A stretch of 64,000 bases of DNA, taken from the NCBI GenBank assembly GCA_963573315.1, contig OY752140.1, positions 3,782,001 through 3,846,000 of the forward strand, read 5' to 3'. The notes under the pieces were generated by a model. It worked only from the letters and a program-made list of their open reading frames with translations, ran no database searches and was not told the origin of the DNA. Position numbers and translations under genes: made by a program. Positions 10,567 through 23,136 of this stretch are shown in pieces. Positions within the stretch are counted from its first letter, which is position 1. Every line of letters begins with the position of its first letter. This DNA comes from Entomortierella parvispora. Lineage: Eukaryota > Mortierellomycota > Mortierellomycetes > Mortierellales > Mortierellaceae.

Positions 10567-13500
10567 ATGTCTTCATTGCCCCTGGCATTCCAGAAAGAAA
10601 TTGTTGCCGAGCTAGTTGCAGAAGATGCTCTCCTCATCTTGGCCAAAGGGCTCGGCCTCCGCAACATTCTTGGTTCATTCTTGCAAATATACTCTCAACC
10701 TCAGAACCTGGTGCTACTAATCAACTCCAATGCGGACGAAGAGACCGCCCTCAGAGATGACATGAGGTCCAACAATGTAGGCCATGGCGGGGCTTATTTC
10801 CGCAGCATTACGAGCGAGCAGAGCGTTTCAGAGCGTGGCGAGCTCTATCGATACGGGGGCGTCATGGCAATCACGTCCCGTATTCTGGTGATGGATCTTT
10901 TGACCTCCAGAATTCCGTCCCATCTCATAACGGGTATTCTTGTCGCCAATGCACACAGGTATAGCGTTATATCCGTCCTGGTTATACTTTTATACTTGTC
11001 GGAGAAAAGAAAACGAAGGATGGTGGACTCATTCGTGATCTACTTTTTTTAGAGTGTCCGCCACATCGACTGAGGCGTTTATTCTTCGATTATTCCGGCA
11101 AAGCAACTCAGAAGGATTCATCAAGGCCTTTAGTGACAGCCCAGAGTCTTTCTCGTCTGGTTTTGCAACTTTAGAAAAGACCATGAAGCTGCTTTACCTT
11201 CGGAAGGTTAATCTTTGGCCAAGGTGGGTCCCGCTGCCATTCTACACTCTGCATCATTGTCTTGATTTGTTGTACCCACCTAACTATCTCTCCACTGGTT
11301 CTAGATTCCATGTCACAGTGTCGGAAAGTTTGGAGTCTCATGCAGCAGATGTAATTGAGCTGAGGCAACCTATGACCAAGGCCATGAAGACCATACAGGC
11401 ATCTATCATCGATTGTATGGACGCTTGTTTGCAGGAATTGAAGAGATCAAGCGTTTCGGTACGTTACGCCTTGCTACATTCCCGCGGTTAAGTAACCTGG
11501 CTTCTGACTTCTGACTTGGTATCCAGATTGAAATTGATATAGACGACTTCACAGTGGAGAAGGCGCTTTTCAAATCGTTTGATGTGATCATTCGCAGGCA
11601 ATTGGATCCGATTTGGCACCGTGTCAGCTCGAAAACAAAGCAGCTCGTGGGTGATTTGAAAACTCTGCGCAATCTTTTAGGATACTTGGTTTCGTATGAT
11701 AGCGTCAACTTCAATCTATATCTGGAGACGATTCTCGCTACATACAACCCAATGTCAAGTAACAGTTACTGGATCCAGACGGATGCTGCGGACAAAATAT
11801 TCTCGGTACTGTCACCAGCAGAACATAACTTTGCCAAACATGTACAAAATCTAGTGCTAATGTTAGCTTGCATTATTCTACCAAATTAGACCGCCAAGTC
11901 GCGCGTGGTTTTGCATCAGGCAGGATACATAGATCCCGATGATCCTCACATGCTACCAAATACCAGGCCTATCTTGGAAGAACTTCCAAAATGGAATATT
12001 CTGTCTGATATCATGGACGAGATAGAATTGGACATGTACCATTCTCCACATCCTGAAGGTAACTTGACTGAGTGGCAATTTTGTGGAGGCCTCTACAAAT
12101 CGCATACCAATGGCATTCTTGTTACCTCTCAGGATTAGATACAGTTTTGATCATGGCGCAGGATTCTAGGACATGCTCGCAACTGAGGAGATACCTCGCC
12201 ACTAAAAAAACCAGCAATTCGACTCGAGGGAAGCCTCTCATGAGGGACCTTTTGCGTGGATACTTCCGATGGAAAGCGAACATGAAATTCTTCAAAGATA
12301 ATATGTCTTTGAAGAAAGTGGGGCCTTCGACCTCAACACTTGGTAAGATTCAGCACCATTGGTCTAGCCGTTGTAAAGGAATTGAAATACTAACCCCCCC
12401 CCCCCCCCCGGTTTATTTGCCATAGCTGGAAGCAATGCCGCTGTACAACAACGTGGTCAGCCAGCGAATAAAAGAAGACGAGTACGAGGAGGTGGCAACA
12501 TGGCGGCACCTGTACCAAAGCATACTAGCTCCTCATTCGAAAGGGAGTCCGAGGTTATATCCACCTTGTATGTTTACGGCGAAGAATTGCTCGTGAAAGG
12601 AATGTACGCTTTACTTACTGTGCATAGAATTCTGACTCATTTAGCATCTCTGCCACACAAGAAGTACCATCAAGGTTGCCAATTCTGTATGACCAGGATC
12701 TCGAAGAAGTGGACGATCCAACAGACTACTTTGGATTAATTGAGCCAAACTCTTTGATTGTTGTTCATACATACGCTGGCGAATCCGACGCCAAATTATT
12801 GGAAAACTTGAAGCCAAGGTTCATCATTATGTATGACCCAGACCCTACGTTTGTCAGATGTGTGGAGGTCTACAAAGCCTGTCATCCCGGAAAGCAAGTC
12901 CGTGTCTACTTTACTGTATATGACAACTCTGTGGAGGAGCAACTCTACCTCAGCTCCTTGCGTCGCGAGAAAGATGCATTCACAAAATTGATTCGAGACA
13001 AATCTGTAAGATGGAACCAATCCTCAGTGACTATTGCTCTCGAGGAAAAAGTCTTTGCTGTACTAATCATGTTCTTCGATATTTGCGTGTTAGATGATGG
13101 TCCTTCCTGTTGGAGACACCCAAACCAAGCAGCAGGTCCAGGATCAATCACTTTTACGGAATATCCATACTAGAATTGCCGGCGGAGGGAAAGCAATTGG
13201 AGAAGACCGGCCGCTACCGAGAATTGTGGTGGATGCAAGAGAGTTCAGGAGCTCTTTGCCGTCCATTTTGCACTCTCAAGGAATGATTTTGGACCCTTGC
13301 ACTATTACAGTTGGAGATTACGTGCTCTCGCCCAACATTTGTGTGGAGAGAAAAAGTATCTCTGACTTGATCTCATCTTTTGCTTCTGGACGCCTGTAAG
13401 ATGAGACCGCAAGGCTGACAATGACGGTTTGACATTGAGACACTAACTCGTGAGTTTTACATATTTCACAGATATACCCAGGTGGAGGCCATGACAGTGC

Positions 13501-14141
13501 ACTACCTGCACCCTGTCCTCTTAATTGAGTTTGACCAAGACAAGTCGTTTTCATTGCAGGTACATAGAGACATGCACAGTATTACGACAGCAGTGAACTT
13601 AAACCGGCCTAACATATTCAATTTGACACATATAGGATAAAGCCGATATCAGGAGTGACATTTCAGTGACCGAACTGTCGTCCAAGCTTGTGCTCCTAAC
13701 GTTGGCATTCCCAACCCTTAGGCTGATTTGGTCATCCTCCGTCCATGCAACGGTCGAAATCTTTGAAGATTTAAAGGTAGGCTGGGTCGTAGACTTCGAT
13801 ACATTTGGTTCATCAATGCGACATGGGCCTTTGTTGTTAACGGGTCCTATAATTGATCACTACAGAGGTCAGAGGACGAACCTGATGCACAGAAAGCTCA
13901 GGCGGTTGGCGTTGACCCAGAACAGGAGATCGATAGCGCGTTCAACCTGACACCTCAAGATATCCTTCGGAGTTTGCCCGGCATCACATCCAGGAACTAC
14001 AAGCGGGTCATGAACAGTGTTGGGAGCATAAGGGAACTTGCAGATCTAGATATAGACAGTCTTTCGGCTATCCTCGGAGAAGGACCCGCACAGACACTGT
14101 GGAACTTTTTTCACAAGGATGTTCGCCTGGAGATGTCATAA
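10567..14141 (+). CDS. RAD1: XPF/Rad1 structure-specific DNA repair endonuclease subunit
   Basis: Twelve exons (10567-10958, 11053-11223, 11305-11458, 11527-11805, 11890-12058, 12133-12342, 12426-12567, 12645-13005, 13094-13395, 13472-13559, 13636-13776, 13866-14141) give 894 residues, normal for Rad1/XPF. The N-terminal half is the degenerate SF2 helicase-like region ([25 protein letters not shown]). The ERCC4 nuclease domain spans about 665-800, with VVDAREF, GDYVLS and the metal-binding VERKS near 710-714, all intact. A tandem helix-hairpin-helix region ends the protein ([13 protein letters not shown]). With Rad10/ERCC1 it cuts 5' of lesions in nucleotide excision repair and trims recombination flaps. 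The frame is open back to 10486, so a start 27 codons upstream is possible. One intron has a run of 16-17 C near 12402-12418. Confidence 0.93.
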
Positions 14142-14342
14142 AAAAGTACTGTAGAAGAATAAATCATGTGACGTCCGTCGACTTGCCGTTGCCAAGTGAA
14201 CGTGTCTGAACTTCTGAAGCTACAGTACTTTTTCGCATCTCTCTTTTTCTTTCCCTCTCATCACCACCATCAACACAGGCGCCTTCACACACGTCTACAC
14301 ACAGACGCACGCAACAGATAAAACGCCATCGACACGGATACA

Positions 14343-15543
14343 ATGGCATCGACCTTAAAAGCCTCAGTAGAATCTGTCCAACGGTTTTTTGGCAAGAAGA
14401 CCCCTGAAGAGATGGTAATGAGCTGCACCTGGAACGACCTTCCTCACTCTCAGAAACAATGAGCGCGCCCTTTCATTCATCAGGAACCTAGCACTACTAT
14501 TCACATTTGATGCACTAACTCGTACTGCATCGGTCTTCAATCTCTTGTGCATTTGTCCTTTTTTATTTGACAGGTCAGGAAATGGCGCCAAGAGATCAAT
14601 GCCCAGAAGCGAGCCCTGGACAGGCAGAAAACTGGAATCGAAACAGAGGAAGCCAAGGCTAAACGGATGATCAAACAGATTGCCAAGAAAGGCGATATTA
14701 AGACGTGCAAGATGTTGGCAAAGGAGCTAGTGCGAACCCGGCGTCAAAAGGATCGGATTGTGACAAGCAAGGCCCAGCTGAACTCAATATCGATGCAGTT
14801 GCAACACCAGCTCGGTAATAGGTTTTTTTATGTGTATCCAGGTGGATGATGAGAAGGAAGGACATGACACCAGGAGAACGTGGGTTGTCGTTTATTGACA
14901 GATGAACGAGGTCAATTGACTCTTCCTCTTCCTATTGTCTCTTTCTCCTCTTCCATGCTATTTCGATACCATCATGGCACATTGTGGCACATCCCTCTCT
15001 GATCAACATTGAACCTACATAGCCACCTTGAAGATTGCTGGAACGCTGCAAAAGAGCTCAGAAGTCATGAGTATGGTCAATAGTTTGGTCAAGCTTCCAG
15101 AGATTTCGATGCAGATGCAAGAGATGACAAAAGAGATGATGAAGGTACCGTGATACCGCTGTAAGGAAGGTGTTTTTTGCAATATACCCTCAGGACTAAC
15201 CCTAACCATTTCCACAGGCTGGACTTATTGACGAGATGGTCCAAGATACCATGGAGGCGATGGATGATGACGAAATCGAGGAGGAAGCCGAGGAAGAAGT
15301 TAACAAGGTCCTCTTTCAGATCACAGACGGTAGGACAGGAGGACATTTGAACAGTCGACCGTGCTTTGTGCAGACCCCCCCCCCTTTCGTTTCTACTAAC
15401 AATTTACCTACCTTTTTGAATCTGTCTCAGGTCTGCTGGGTGAAGCTCCGGTCGCTGCAGGCACACTGCCAACAGAGGCAGAGGAGGAGGAGGAGCCTGA
15501 ACTGGATGACATGCAAAGACGCTTGGAGGCGCTCAAGAGCTGA
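14343..15543 (+). CDS. VPS24: ESCRT-III subunit Vps24 (CHMP3)
   Basis: Five exons (14343-14414, 14574-14814, 15023-15144, 15218-15329, 15431-15543) encode 219 residues, the usual Vps24 length. The basic N-terminal Snf7 helices (FFGKKTPEEMVRKWRQEI) are followed by the acidic second half (DDDEIEEEAEEEV, about 155-167). The C-terminal MIM1 motif DDMQRRLEALKS binds the MIT domain of Vps4. Vps24 caps Snf7 filaments with Vps2 at endosomes for sorting into multivesicular bodies. It lies 201 bp downstream of RAD1 in the same direction. The long last helix continues through phase-consistent splice sites, so the model is firm. Confidence 0.92.
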
Positions 15544-16286
15544 AAGTCCAAGCCCTTGGAGTGCCCAGGTTTTTTTGATTAGAGTCTTAATACCGATCCA
15601 GAGACGAGCACTGGGAGTTTGGACGAGCAGCAGCCGATACAAAAATAAATCGTCCACTCATGAAGGCTTTGAGGAGGTGCGTGGAGCAGCAGTGACTGAG
15701 TCAGGGCCAACCATCGAGTGAGAAAACGGGTGGTCGTCCCTTTTAAACCGTTTTGTCCCTCCTGGATGGTGACCAGGTAGGAGAGGGCCGAGGGTCAAGA
15801 GTCGACGGCGGACTCGACGACGCAGCAAGACCACAGGGGCAGCTGCATGCAAGCTGACTAATGCATGGCAGGTTGGCAAGGCGTGCATGGATGCCGTCGC
15901 ACCCCGCGCTGGCGGTGGTTTCGACTGGATTCTGATCCTGGTTGAAGGATGGAGGGAGGGCTGGGATTCCCATTCGTGCGCACATGGGATTGTCCCTTTC
16001 GCGGGCGAAAGAATGAGCGAGAGAAGAGGGCATTGATTCCACTCCTTGCCTTTTGTCCTTTGTCCTTTCTGCTTCTCTTCCTCTTTGTTCACCTTTCTCT
16101 CCCTTTTCTCTTTGACTTTTATCTTCTCTCCCCTCCTCTCTGTATTCCTTCATCCCTTCATCCTCTCCTGTCTTCTCTCCTCTCCTCGTGCCATCATCTC
16201 TTTGTCGCCCGCAAGGACTCTAGACTTTTCGGACACGCAATCATCGTCAACCCTTCACTGCCAGACCTGAAAAAAGAAATCACGTC
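15544..16286. other. Intergenic region ahead of PHO85
   Basis: 743 bp between two + strand genes. The last 230 bp before the PHO85 ATG is strongly pyrimidine-rich (CT blocks at about 16055-16200), a common feature of core promoters and 5' UTRs in fungi. No RNA gene or conserved ORF was seen. Confidence 0.45.
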
Positions 16287-17654
16287 ATGGAACGGTACCA
16301 AAGTCTCGAAAAGATTGGCGAGGGTACCTACGCCACCGTCTTCAAGGGCAAGAACCGGTCGAACGGCGAGGCAGTTGCGCTCAAGGAAATTCGTCTGGAC
16401 TCGGAGGAAGGTGCACCATCGACGGCCATCAGAGAGATTTCATTGATGAAGGAACTTCGCCACCCAAACATTGTTCGATTGCATGATGTGATTCACACAG
16501 AGAACAAGCTGACGCTTGTCTTTGAGTACATGGACCAGGACCTGAAGAAGTATATGGACCAGCACGGCACCCGCGGGTCCTTGGGCCCCATCGTCATCAA
16601 AGCTTTCATGTACCAGCTGCTCAAAGGTGTCAACTTTTGCCACGAGAACAGAGTGCTCCACCGTGACCTAAAGCCCCAGAACCTGTTGATCAACCGCAAG
16701 GGAGAGCTCAAGCTGGGCGATTTTGGTCTGGCCAGAGCTTTTGGTATCCCTGTGAACACGTTTTCGAATGAAGTGGTGACCCTTTGGTACAGGTACGAAA
16801 CCCCATCTTTTTATAACTTTTTTTTTTCTGTCAATCTTTTGTTTGAAGACAGAGCTGAGGATGCAGGATCCTCGCTGATGTTGTGTGGCCCCACCAGGAC
16901 ACACGCACGCAACCTGGTGCCATTTGTCATAAACTCACCAACTCGTTCATGTTGTCTTTGCTGTTTTAGAGCGCCTGATGTCCTCCTTGGCTCAAAGACT
17001 TACTCGACCTCGATCGACATTTGGTCCGCTGGTTGTATCATGGCAGAGATGTACTTGGGTAAGCCCCTCTTTGCAGGATCCAACAACCAGGACGAGCTCC
17101 TCAAGATCTTCAAGGTTATGGGCACACCCACGGAAGAGACATGGCCTGGCGTGACAAAGTACTCAGAGTATCGCAAGGATTTCCCTTACTACCCACCCAA
17201 GCCCTTGTCGACTGTTGTCCCCATGATTGACACGTTTGGCATGGATCTCCTGATGCAGATGTTGAACTACCAGCCCAACCGCCGTATCTCTGCGAAGGAT
17301 GCTCTCAACCATGTGTACTTTAACGACATTCGTGGATACGCCAACCTGCAGCAACAACAGCAACAGCAGCAAGCGGCTGCCGCCGCAGCGGCAGTGCAAA
17401 TGGGAGGCAATGGACAGATGATGCCTCAACAGCAGCAGCCACTCCCCATCAACTCGAATCCTTCGCAGTCTCAACAGCAGCAACATGTGTATCAGCAGCA
17501 AGGACAGTCGGCTCCTCAGCAACCCCCTCTGCCTTACCAGGCTGTCCAGATGCAACAACAACAACTGATGCAGCAACAGCAGCAGCAGCAAATGATGGCC
17601 AACCATCCTTACCCTCCACAACAGCAGCAGCAGCCCATGCACCAGCAGTACTAA
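16287..17654 (+). CDS. PHO85: Pho85-type cyclin-dependent kinase with Gln-rich tail
   Basis: Two exons, 16287-16792 and 16970-17654, encode 396 residues. The kinase domain (about 1-300) has GEGTYATV, the PSTAIRE helix (48-54 in [16 protein letters not shown]), HRDLKPQN and [15 protein letters not shown]. The activation segment [22 protein letters not shown] is typical of Pho85 rather than Cdk1. Pho85 kinases pair with Pcl cyclins to control phosphate sensing, glycogen metabolism, polarity and the cell cycle. The C-terminal 90 residues are Gln/Ala/Pro-rich, which yeast Pho85 lacks. The 177 bp intron splits the WYR Arg codon. It has no in-frame stop, so retention would insert 59 residues into the activation segment. 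A near-perfect initiation context (TCATGGAAC) supports the start. Confidence 0.92.
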   Translation: MERYQSLEKIGEGTYATVFKGKNRSNGEAVALKEIRLDSEEGAPSTAIREISLMKELRHPNIVRLHDVIHTENKLTLVFEYMDQDLKKYMDQHGTRGSLGPIVIKAFMYQLLKGVNFCHENRVLHRDLKPQNLLINRKGELKLGDFGLARAFGIPVNTFSNEVVTLWYRYETPSFYNFFFSVNLLFEDRAEDAGSSLMLCGPTRTHARNLVPFVINSPTRSCCLCCFRAPDVLLGSKTYSTSIDIWSAGCIMAEMYLGKPLFAGSNNQDELLKIFKVMGTPTEETWPGVTKYSEYRKDFPYYPPKPLSTVVPMIDTFGMDLLMQMLNYQPNRRISAKDALNHVYFNDIRGYANLQQQQQQQQAAAAAAAVQMGGNGQMMPQQQQPLPINSNPSQSQQQQHVYQQQGQSAPQQPPLPYQAVQMQQQQLMQQQQQQQMMANHPYPPQQQQQPMHQQY

Positions 17655-17870
17655 GGATGAGGGGTATCGATCTCACGACTCTTTCTTCTCACTCCAGTCC
17701 CACTCGCCTGTAGTCCTCTCATGTCAATATCTCTTCCTTTTGTATGTACAAATATTTTTTTTTCTTTTTTCTTTTTGACTGGAAGTATCCTGGTGGAAAT
17801 AATAAAAGAAAACAATCTAGCCAAACCCCCCCCCCCGCTATGGGACTCTATTCTTATGTTCACTCAGGAC
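17655..17870. other. Convergent 3' spacer between PHO85 and the RhoGAP gene
   Basis: A 216 bp tail-to-tail spacer with T-rich stretches near 17755-17775, an AATAAAAG string near 17799 as a candidate polyadenylation signal for PHO85, and a short C run near 17825-17836. Confidence 0.4.
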
Positions 17871-20800
17871 TCAGGATCGTGAGAGCCGTAAGAACTCGGA
17901 TCTCTCCTCCTCGGACATGGAATCGAGCAGCTCGCGAAGTTCAGCAGCTTCCTCATCTTCTGGCTCTTCCTCCTCGGCCTCGATCTGAAGCATTTGGATC
18001 TGCTCTTCCTGCCTGTTCTTGATCATTGGGGCAATAGCTGGTGGCAAATTCGTATTCTCTTCCGTTTGCGGTGCCTTGTCGTCATCCACCATAGTATGGA
18101 TCTCAAGGACAAACTGTGGGATGGCGACCCGGTCGACAGCGGTAATCGGAACGCGAGTAAAGACAGTTTCTTTGGGACGTGAAACAGCCACAGGCTTCAT
18201 GGAGGTTGTCATTGTCGCCTTTGCGCCCAAGGGCATAATCTCCACCTTTGTAGGATTGACTTTTGTAGTACTGGCTTTACCAGCGTTTCTCATCTGATCC
18301 ACCTTTGAGGTTTCGGTATCTTTCTTGGAAGGTGAGGCAGCCACAGTCGATGGTTGATTGGGTGACTTTGATACAAAAGGGTTTTTGTTGTCTTCCTTTG
18401 ACTTGAGCGCGGCTGTTTTTGGAGTCGCAATTGTTGTCAAAGTAGTGGAGGCAGCGGTTGTGGTGGCTGTGGTCGTCTTTCTCAAAGCATCCCTTAGTTT
18501 GAGAGCAGAAGCTGCGGCGACAGAAGGCGGAGCCGAAGGGGTGATAGGAGTCGTAGTCCTGGACACAGGCCTGAGCTTTGAGATATAGGCTGCCGGAGTT
18601 GCCTTGGATCCCATGCCGCTCTCTGTTCCCGAAGGTCTTTCGAAGGCTTTGATGGCATCGCGGACTCCAGACTTGAGTGGTTTGGGTCCTCGTTCCAAGG
18701 CCTTGATCGCGTCTTGGACAGATTTCTTTTTCAATTCAGAACCGCCGGATTCAGGAACCTTGTCCGTTTTCACAGCGTTTGTTGTCTCAGTGGATGGCTG
18801 GGGAGTAGGGGCCAACTTTTTCCTCAAATCGTGAGCTGGCAGGGGAACACGGCTCTTTCCAATCGAGGAGATGGAAGAGGAAGAGGAAGAGGCAGACTTG
18901 TTCTTGAGCCCCGCAATGGGCGAGGGTATAGTTCGGGCGGGAGCAGCGACAGTGGCGGCGGCAGTGTCGGGGGTAGCAACGCGAGAACATGGGACAGGGA
19001 TGGAAGAAGATGAGGAAGACGGTGATATCTTCTTTTTCTGCTCCTGGGTCACAGTCAAAACTATACTCTTTTCGGGCGTGGTAGTGGCATCTTCCTTGGG
19101 AGATGATGCCGCAGAATCCCTCTTTGGCTCTGAAGTCGTGATGGATCTCTCGAGGATGTTAACCTCGACTCCGACAGAGTGAGAGGTGAACGATTGGGGA
19201 GAAACAGAAGCTGCTGCAGACGCGTTTTCTTCTGGAACAGCGGTGAGCTCTGTGGACGTGACAGTGGAGGGCCTGCGAGAGGTTTGTCCCAGAGTGGTGG
19301 CAGGGGAAGAGGACATTGAAACTGGGGTTTCTTCTGAGGAAGAAACCGTTGACGCTATTGGGGTTGACACCGTCAACTCTGGATAGCATCTCAGGTTACT
19401 ATCACTAATGACTCTTGCATGCTTGAGTAGCAAGTCCATGGAAGTCATTTTAGGAAGACTTGTAGGCCGGCTCTTGTAAAACTTGGGCGCGTCTTGGATA
19501 ATCCGACCCTCCTCAAAGGCACGGTTCGCCGAAGGTACCACAGCCACAGGTGCGTCTGGTTCGGAAGAGGTGACTTCTACAAGTTTTTTCTGTGTATCCT
19601 TCTTGACTTCCTCATCTCTTTGCTCATTCTTTGCCATTGCTGGAGGGGCTCGCTCTTCGTCGTTCACCTGCTGAAGAGTCTCTTTGGCAGAAGATTGACC
19701 GACCGAGGCGATATCCTTCGTTAATTGTTTCAAGGCTGCAGTGGCGGCCTTTTCCCGGATCCGGTCCACGTCGGCCATGGTCAGTCCAGCCAAGATGATA
19801 AACTCTTCAAACTCTTGGTCGGTCAAGTAATCAAACGCCTCCATGACTTCAGCCTCCTCCATCGTGATATCATCCCTCAGTCTCTGCTCTTCAGCTACAG
19901 CCATCATGGCTTTTTCGGTCTGTCGTCTTTTACCCTCCGCCACTACTGCTGCAGCCTTTGCCTTCTTCTCCTTGCGACGACGTTTTTGTTTGTCTTTCTT
20001 GTTTTGAACAATGGCGTCCTCTTGGGCGAGTCCACGGTCCAGGTACACCTGAAGTTCTTTCCGCAGCTGACGTGTCCGCCCGCGACGCTGACTGGGGGTC
20101 TTGGTTTGATCAGAATGGGTTTGTTGAAAGAGAGATTGGTGACGATTCCAATGGGTATGATTCTGAGCGGGATGGTGGATCCTGAGCTTGCGATGATGAT
20201 GTTGTAGGCAGATTGACTGTATCTGATGTTGCAACAGATGGTGATGATGCTGTTGTTGTTGTCGATAGTGACGGTATTGTTTCGGCTGCTGTTGTTGCTG
20301 TTGGACTGGGGTCGAGAGACTGGCTGACAGAGTGGTCGACCTTTGTCTACGAAGCATCTTGTTTTGAAGACGAAGTTGCAGAATGCGCTTACTGGACAAG
20401 GATCTGCGTTGCTTGGCCGAGATCCGTGCAACAGACAGGAACTCTTGAAGCTCCTTGCGCTCAATGGCATGTCGACTGATGCCAAAGATATCTCCTGGGG
20501 AAACAGGATATAGGTTCTTTTCGATGGTGCTGAACCGGGCAATGGATTTAAGGCGCGTCAGAGTAGGCCGTTTACTCTTGGGATTGACTGTTGTGGATGC
20601 GGAGGTATTAGACTTGTTATACAAGTAATAGCCATTAAACACCGGAGATTGGGAAGATGCAACAGCAGTCATGGACTTTGATGAGACAACCGTGTCCGTA
20701 GAAGACGCCGCTGAATTGGATCTTGACGAAGATGGATTGTAGACTAAAGTCGCGACCGAGACGCTCCTCCTCAGATCTGCAATCACTCTCTCGACATTCT

Positions 20801-23136
20801 CCTCTTCTTCTTCCTCCTCCTTTTCTTCCTCCACCACTTTGTCCAAGGCAGGCGCGTGGGGCGCTCCCACTCCGTTCTCGTCCAATTGAATATCCAGGAC
20901 CGAGATGGCATCGTCCGCGACAACCGTTTCCTTGCGGTCCGCGTAGACTGAGATCTCCTTGGTATTGGAAGGAGGGGTGGGTTCGAGCTGAGGGGACTCT
21001 GCAGGTAAACCTTTGGCGATCCTAGCTTCCATTCTCAAAATAGCAAACGTGCCCTCCAGTCCATATTCAGACTCCAAGGCATCCATCCGCTCCTTTTCCA
21101 GAATCTGATCCCGAGTGTCCAATTTCGCCTGCAGGGCCTCTGCAGAAAGATCGCGCTCTTCTCTGTAAGCGTAAATGACATGATAGAACGCCGTCGAGAA
21201 CTTTTTCACATCTGTGGTCAACAGGTAACGGGTATCCCACGTGGGCATGAACTCGTCCAGTCCAAAACAACAGGATCCAGGGTAGATGGCCAATTTGCTA
21301 TGGCTGACTTGGTTATAGAGTTGATTATCGACCAGGTCGCAGCACAGATCCAGGATCTCGACAAAGAGGAATCGGTTTAGCTCCGGTAACATCCCTAGGA
21401 GTTCAAAAAAGAATCGTCCTACGGGTTCACCAACGGGAAGGAATATTAAAAGAATTGACCACATTAGTCGTCCCTTTGGCTGCATGATCCCGTTCAAGTA
21501 TTTTTTTATCCCTGAATCCCTGGAAAAGATCCTTTTTTTCTTCATTCTTTTCTTACCATTGGGATTCTGAAACAATTCTTGGATGTGAGGAGGGATCAAG
21601 GGCGGATAGGTCCTAGAGAGGGCAGTGGTTAGGAGACCTGCTACGGTGTCCATCCGCATCCATTTCACCGAGACCATGCTCTGTCGTCGGGGGTCCACCA
21701 TTAGGGCTAGAGCACATTCAACAGAGGGGCTGTAAAACGGAGAGCGGAATAGATGCTTGTGCTTCAGACCTATTGGGTGGGCAGAAGGGGGGTGGTGTCA
21801 ATTGCCCTCTTTTTTTTCCTCAACCTTCCTAGGGTAATTGTAGGTGGTTGATCATCTGCAGTTTTTGGTTTACCTCGCAGCTTGATTTCGTCAATGCACT
21901 TCATGATGATCTTGTGGCTCACTTGTATCGGCAAGAGGTCGATTTGCGTGATATCCACTAGATCAAAAAAGGGAAAAACGCGTCGGCGCGTCGCTGATGT
22001 CAGTCAACTTGTCCTTTTTTTTTTTTTTTTTGTTTCCAAATGACAACAATCTGGTCAACATCAACTGTCAAAGATCAAAAGTCTTTGTCCATATCCTCCT
22101 GTTGACCGGATTATCAACCAATGTTGCCTTTCCAACAACTCCACGCGGAACAGGTTCAAGACAATTAAGCGTCTCTGTCGCTCTTGCCCCCCTATCTGTA
22201 CGTTGCCACTCCGACAATTGAGAGCTGGCAACCCTGAAGTATTGCCTTTGTTCCTCCTCTCCGCAACAGAAAAAAAAACACACAAGAAAGAACCTTACCT
22301 GGGCGAAGAGCATTTTGAATAGAGGAAGACCCCCTGGTGCGTTCAGTTGGGAAAAGGGGCAAAGACTTTTTCTGCTGAGATTTCTGTTGTTGCTTCAATT
22401 GCTGTTTAAGAGCGTCTCTCTGGGCTTTGATCGTTGGATCGGTCTCGAACGGTTGACTAGACTTTCGTCCTCCTCGAGGGGGTTGGATTGATGGCAAAGG
22501 TTTGGAAGAAAGGTCACTCTGAGACTGGGAGGAAGATGCTGTCGAAGCCGTGGTCATCATAGTGGCAACCGAGGCTTTGTGGGCGAGAATCCTCTCCTTC
22601 TGCAGATCGGCTACTGAGCCTTGAGCGTACATTGTCTGGGGTCGAGGGGGCTGTGCGGCGTGGGCAGCATGCTGAGGTAGAGGTTGGGAATGGCGAGGGT
22701 TCTGCATCTTCTCAGGTTCGGGTTGTTGTTGCAGGGTATTATTAGATGGTGGAATAGGGATAGGGACTGAATGCCGATAAGGGGATGGGGTATGTTGCTG
22801 CTGTTGCAGTTGTTGTTGCTGGTGCTGATTCTGTTGCTGCAGGTGGGGAGTGCCTACACCGGCCGCACCCTGTAGAATATGATCCTGATGTGGTTGGAAG
22901 GTGGTCGAGGCCTGATTGCTAAACTGGGTAAAGGACGATATTCGAGGCACCGTCATTGTCGACGTGCCTGGACCAACACCGGATCCAAATGTCCCAGAAT
23001 TGAAAATATCGCCCATGTCCCCTAAAAACCCTCCCTCACCAAACAGGCTGCTTCCACTCTCATCGCCAAAAATACTAGTATGCAATGACGGATAGGTTGC
23101 AACAGACAGCGTCGAACTTTGGGTAGGGGCTGGCAT
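17871..23136 (-). CDS. Large RhoGAP-domain protein
   Basis: Four exons (23136-22299, 21957-21874, 21769-21557, 21418-17871) give 1,560 residues. The first 279 are Gln/Ser-rich. A RhoGAP fold follows at about 280-470, read from IDLLPIQVSHKIIMKCIDEI, the putative arginine finger in KHKHLFRSPF, GLLTTALSRTYPPLIPPHI and LVDNQLYNQVSHSKLAIYPG. The Lys usually found in the LLK.(F/L).R.LP motif is Thr here, so GAP activity may be weak. The remaining ~1,000 residues are low complexity: Lys-rich coiled coil, Gln/His blocks, long Ser/Thr/Ala stretches and an acidic end. RhoGAPs switch off Rho/Cdc42 GTPases in polarity and wall growth; the target here is unknown. The 138 bp third intron has no in-frame stop. 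The start at 23136 is provisional, as the frame is open upstream. Confidence 0.75.

Noticed and set aside
12402-12418. Long C run within RAD1, considered as a frameshift or assembly error
   Set aside because: It lies in an intron (12343-12425), so the coding frame is unaffected, although its exact length could be unreliable.
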